Below are positions 61,031 through 64,000 of a stretch of DNA of 64,000 nt, piece after piece. Under the pieces are notes generated by a model that had not been told where the DNA came from, searched no databases, and was given only the letters and a program-made list of their open reading frames with translations. The translations under genes were made by a program, and so were the position numbers. The stretch is from Streptomyces roseoverticillatus (GTDB lineage: Bacteria > Actinomycetota > Actinomycetes > Streptomycetales > Streptomycetaceae), in contig NZ_JOFL01000007.1 of assembly GCF_000719265.1 (NCBI RefSeq), positions 124,001 to 188,000 on the forward strand, in the 5' to 3' direction. Within the stretch, counting starts at the first letter, position 1; the number at the start of each line of letters is the position of its first letter.

Positions 61031-64000
61031 TTACGCGCCCGGGGCCCACTGCCCCTTGTCGACCGCCTCCTGAAGCCGCTTCAAGAAGACGGCGTGCGCC
61101 TCGCGCATCTCCTGTTCACGGTTGGCCTTGTAGAAGGGGGCGGTGTAGCCCTCTGGGGGATTGGGGCGCTCACCCTTGTCGAAGGCGAGGAAGTGCTCGT
61201 AGTGCTCCTTGGTCTGGCCGTGGCCGTGTGCGTACGGATCCTGCGCCAGTTGACGACCCTTCGCGTCGAACCACATCTGGGACTCGCGGTCCGCGAGGAT
61301 CGCGTACCGGGCCTTGTGGATGGCCACCAGCTCGTCGGCGCTCATGCCGAGCCATGCCGCCACCAGCGCGTCGATCTCGACGAGGGCGGCGCGGCGCTCG
61401 TACTCGGTACGCAGCGGGGTGGCATACTCCCAAGCTGGCTTGAGATGCCCGGCGAGCGGAGCCAGCTTGGGCCACTTCACGGCCCAGTCTTCGTAGCCGG
61501 GCCAGGTCATGCCGTAGAGCTCCAACCAGAGCGGACCGTATGCCTCAGTGAGACAGTTGAGGCGCAAGGTACGAAGAAGGAGAGCGGCGGCGAGAGGGTG
61601 AGCAGGGTCGGCGGCAGGCAACTTTTGAGCTTCACCGGGCTCAAGGTTCGCCTTGCCCGTGATACGCAGTCTGTAATCAAGCGGCAAGGAAGCCCAAAAT
61701 CCCGCATTAAGCGCCGTCAACCGATTATCACCCAGCGCTGCCGAAAGAACGCCGTGGATATGCGTGGGGCCTGGCGGGATCAAGGCAGCGAAAAGGCTAC
61801 GCTCGGTATTAAACGGGACCATCTTGCGCCACGCCAGTCTGTAGAACTGCGTGTACGGCCGAAACCACCACATCCGCCGCCGCAGCAATTCCCGCTGCTC
61901 ATCCTCTGAGAGGCCCAGCTCCTCCTCGGTCAGCACTTCTTCACGGTTCACCCACTGTTCAGGGCTGGGTTCCCAATCGACATTCAACCGTGACCGGTCC
62001 AGCCAGTGGTCCTGGGCTTCCTCATAGCGCCTCAGCGAGCAGGACTCTGGGCGCGCATAGCCAGTCCGTGGTACGGCGTCTCCGGGCAGCTCGGCGAGAT
62101 CGAAGCTCGTCCAGTCATGCGTTCCCCGGCACTGCATGTTCGGCTGCTTGCTGAACGGCGTGGCAATACCGATGTGCGGCCCCTGAAGCACAAGTTCGGA
62201 GAGCGAGCCAGGCTGACATGTGTTCCATCTGATGAAGCCATCGTCCTTCCCCGTCTTCTCATGAAAGCCTTGACTGATCCTCGGCTCATACATCCCCAAC
62301 CGAGCCTTGACCTCTGACAGCGCCGCGATGGCCCCCTGTTCTGCAGTGGTCAACGGCTGCAACAGCATCACCTGCCTGGGAGGGATGCCTGTGTCCCCTT
62401 CCAGCCGCTGCCATTCCGTGAGCATCGCTTCATCGACTGTCATCACGCGTGACCTGTGCGGACGAAGGTCCCATGCGCCACAATGCTTCATGCCGGGAAT
62501 TTCACCTTGCCCGTCATGGTTCAGCGATGGCAGTAGAGGTTCCACACCGTACAAACCGCTCAGACTGACGAAGCGGATAGCGCTTTGTGGGGAACCATAG
62601 ATGTGTACACCAAACTCGGCGGTTCTGCTTGCCTCGAATGCCCAGTTGCCTACGTTCACGAACCCAGCGCGCAGCCGGAGTCGCGGATAGGCCGCTCCGC
62701 GAATCCTGCCATCCTTGGTACCTCCCAGATGGGTGTCAGGGTGCACAAGCCCCGCCATGCCTTTTATGCCGAGATTCCCCCAAGCCCGGCACATGAACGC
62801 CCGATACAGGTCCGGCTGCGTCCCCGTCAGCACCGGATACGTCACCGGCGACCCGAGCCATTGCCCCATCGCCGCGTTGGAAGCCAGCTCCCCAAGGAAA
62901 TACGGAGTAGCCCCCTCCTCCCCCAGCGCCTCACTCTTCCGTTCCCGCCACACCGTCACACTCGGCTTCTCGGCAAGTTTGAACCACGGCTCCAGCTCCG
63001 CAAGAACCGTGTCCTCCTCCCACCTCGGCCGCACCCAAGGCGGATTCCCCACCTGTAGATCGAACCCACCCCCCGGCCCCCGGAACACATGCGCGAAGTG
63101 CAGCTCCCAGTGGAAGAAGCCGTGCCCGTCCTCCGCCTTTATGTCGCGCTCCGTCGTGCCCGCGATGTCCTCGACCACATTGAGCCAGGGGAAACGGATC
63201 GGCAGGTTGAACGTCCGGTCCATGCCCAGCACGCCGTCGAGGCTGCGCTCGTACGCCTCCAACAGCGGCAGTGCCTCGTCCACCGGGAGGCCGTCCAGGC
63301 CGTCCAGGAAGGAGCCGTCCTCGGCGTCCTTCGTGCCGAGGGTCGCCTCCAGGAAGTCCAGCCAGTCGGCGAAGGTCTTCAGGGGAATGGCCGGACGCCA
63401 CCGGTCCTCGGCGATCTGGGCCTTCCGGCCGCCGGCTCCGCCCCGGGACTTCGTACGCAGGCCCGCTTCGTCGTCGACCGCCGGCCCGCCCAACTCTCCC
63501 TGCTCGCCGTCCGGGTCGTCGAAGAGCCCGGCCGCCTGCCAGATCAAATCACCCGGCGCAGGACCGCTCGGGAGCGCGGGCTCGGCCGACGCCGACGACT
63601 CTGCCGACGCCCTGCCCGCCAACAAGGCCGCCACATCACGGACCACCCCACCCCCCGGCTCGTACTCCGGAGCCGAACCGTCCAGCAGGCCCACCTGGTC
63701 CAGCGGCCAGAACCACAGGGCGCACCACGCGTCCATGACCGTCTTCAGCCGCCAGTACGGCGTGCCGGCCGTCGTCAGGTCGTCCAGGATCTTCTGCTTG
63801 TCGGCGGCCTCCTCCGACGGCGTCAGCCAGTCCGCGCCCCAGACGTCGATCCGGCGGGATACCTTCCGCTCGGACAGCTCCAGGCGCTTGGCGACCAGGC
63901 TCCACAGGAACTCGGCCCGGCGGGCGACACGCTGCAGGCGCACCAGCTCCGTCTTCGACGCGGCCTTGGCCCACCGGTCGTAGCGCTTCTGCCGCTTGTC
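61031..64000 (-). CDS. Large DNA methyltransferase, N-terminus beyond window
   Basis: At least 989 residues of an N6-adenine-type class I DNA methyltransferase. The catalytic NPPW motif (LQVGNPPWVRPRW) lies about 318 residues from the window edge. The C-terminal 600 residues contain the usual target-recognition and specificity regions of Eco57I/PglX-like enzymes (GIKGMAGLVHPDTHLGG). The reading frame remains open to position 64000, so the SAM-binding motif I and the start lie outside. It is transcribed in the same direction as the five-gene operon, separated from it by about 2 kb of regulator and small genes, and could provide self-protection for that operon. No restriction nuclease domain is seen in the visible part. 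Confidence 0.82.
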   Translation of the reverse strand, partial: DKRQKRYDRWAKAASKTELVRLQRVARRAEFLWSLVAKRLELSERKVSRRIDVWGADWLTPSEEAADKQKILDDLTTAGTPYWRLKTVMDAWCALWFWPLDQVGLLDGSAPEYEPGGGVVRDVAALLAGRASAESSASAEPALPSGPAPGDLIWQAAGLFDDPDGEQGELGGPAVDDEAGLRTKSRGGAGGRKAQIAEDRWRPAIPLKTFADWLDFLEATLGTKDAEDGSFLDGLDGLPVDEALPLLEAYERSLDGVLGMDRTFNLPIRFPWLNVVEDIAGTTERDIKAEDGHGFFHWELHFAHVFRGPGGGFDLQVGNPPWVRPRWEEDTVLAELEPWFKLAEKPSVTVWRERKSEALGEEGATPYFLGELASNAAMGQWLGSPVTYPVLTGTQPDLYRAFMCRAWGNLGIKGMAGLVHPDTHLGGTKDGRIRGAAYPRLRLRAGFVNVGNWAFEASRTAEFGVHIYGSPQSAIRFVSLSGLYGVEPLLPSLNHDGQGEIPGMKHCGAWDLRPHRSRVMTVDEAMLTEWQRLEGDTGIPPRQVMLLQPLTTAEQGAIAALSEVKARLGMYEPRISQGFHEKTGKDDGFIRWNTCQPGSLSELVLQGPHIGIATPFSKQPNMQCRGTHDWTSFDLAELPGDAVPRTGYARPESCSLRRYEEAQDHWLDRSRLNVDWEPSPEQWVNREEVLTEEELGLSEDEQRELLRRRMWWFRPYTQFYRLAWRKMVPFNTERSLFAALIPPGPTHIHGVLSAALGDNRLTALNAGFWASLPLDYRLRITGKANLEPGEAQKLPAADPAHPLAAALLLRTLRLNCLTEAYGPLWLELYGMTWPGYEDWAVKWPKLAPLAGHLKPAWEYATPLRTEYERRAALVEIDALVAAWLGMSADELVAIHKARYAILADRESQMWFDAKGRQLAQDPYAHGHGQTKEHYEHFLAFDKGERPNPPEGYTAPFYKANREQEMREAHAVFLKRLQEAVDKGQWAPGA

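Noticed and set aside
1..64000. CRISPR arrays, tRNA or rRNA genes
   Set aside because: No regularly spaced repeats of CRISPR type and no cloverleaf or rRNA segments were recognised by eye; a tRNAscan-SE run would settle the tRNA question.

Overview
The window has very high GC content, GTG starts and ATGA/GTGA stop-start overlaps. It carries a SARP regulator, DUF5753/DUF397-type regulators and a TTA leucine codon. Together these point to an actinomycete, most likely a Streptomyces. The layout (secondary-metabolism genes next to a dense defence island with many decayed genes) looks like accessory chromosome. No rRNA, tRNA or CRISPR array was recognised.

1-9.8 kb is the edge of a natural-product-type region. 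It holds a cytochrome P450 (cut by the left window edge) translationally coupled to an AfsR/SARP-type activator, a SAM methyltransferase, a DUF1772/anthrone-oxygenase-like membrane protein and a divergent SDR oxidoreductase. An EmrB/QacA-type exporter follows, divergent from a MarR repressor across a clear inverted-repeat operator. A DUF4097-like beta-repeat protein and a PadR regulator close the region.

10-18.3 kb is a complete Wadjet type II anti-plasmid operon (jetA-B-C-D; TIGR02677, 02678, 02680, 02679 families), on the minus strand with 4-nt overlaps throughout. A decayed helicase C-terminus lies just upstream.

18.9-32.5 kb centres on a pPIWI-RE locus: a pPIWI-RE protein, a DinG/XPD-like helicase with the island Z-type N-terminus, and a zinc-ribbon plus restriction-endonuclease Y-type protein. 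A fourth gene, an Fe-S RecB/Cas4-like nuclease, is fused into the same operon by an 8-nt overlap. An N6-adenine-type DNA methyltransferase and a Ser/Thr kinase sit immediately upstream. The three-gene core is known from computational work; the nuclease, methyltransferase and kinase may extend it. This is one of the two most interesting parts of the window.

33.0-39.7 kb is a giant DUF4011-helicase-Vsr-like nuclease (Hhe-like) of 2238 codons, split by a single in-frame amber codon. It is followed by an 18-G homopolymer and a graveyard (40-46 kb). The graveyard holds a frameshifted NERD-domain remnant, an excisionase-like HTH gene with a partner, a broken DUF234 ATPase, a wHTH/coiled-coil orphan, an MpaB-like oxygenase and a truncated MAB_1171c-like membrane protein.

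46.3-58.9 kb is a compact five-gene minus-strand operon: DUF262 protein, DUF3696-type AAA ATPase, an unrecognised 315-aa protein, a 2262-aa DEAD helicase-DUF1998-nuclease, and a RelE-like/UvrD helicase fusion. Its gene content does not match DISARM, Druantia or BREX as I know them, so it is the second candidate for an undescribed defence system. A partly deleted XRE/DUF397 regulator pair, three small ORFs and a large DNA methyltransferase (cut by the right edge) follow; the methyltransferase may be part of the same defence locus.
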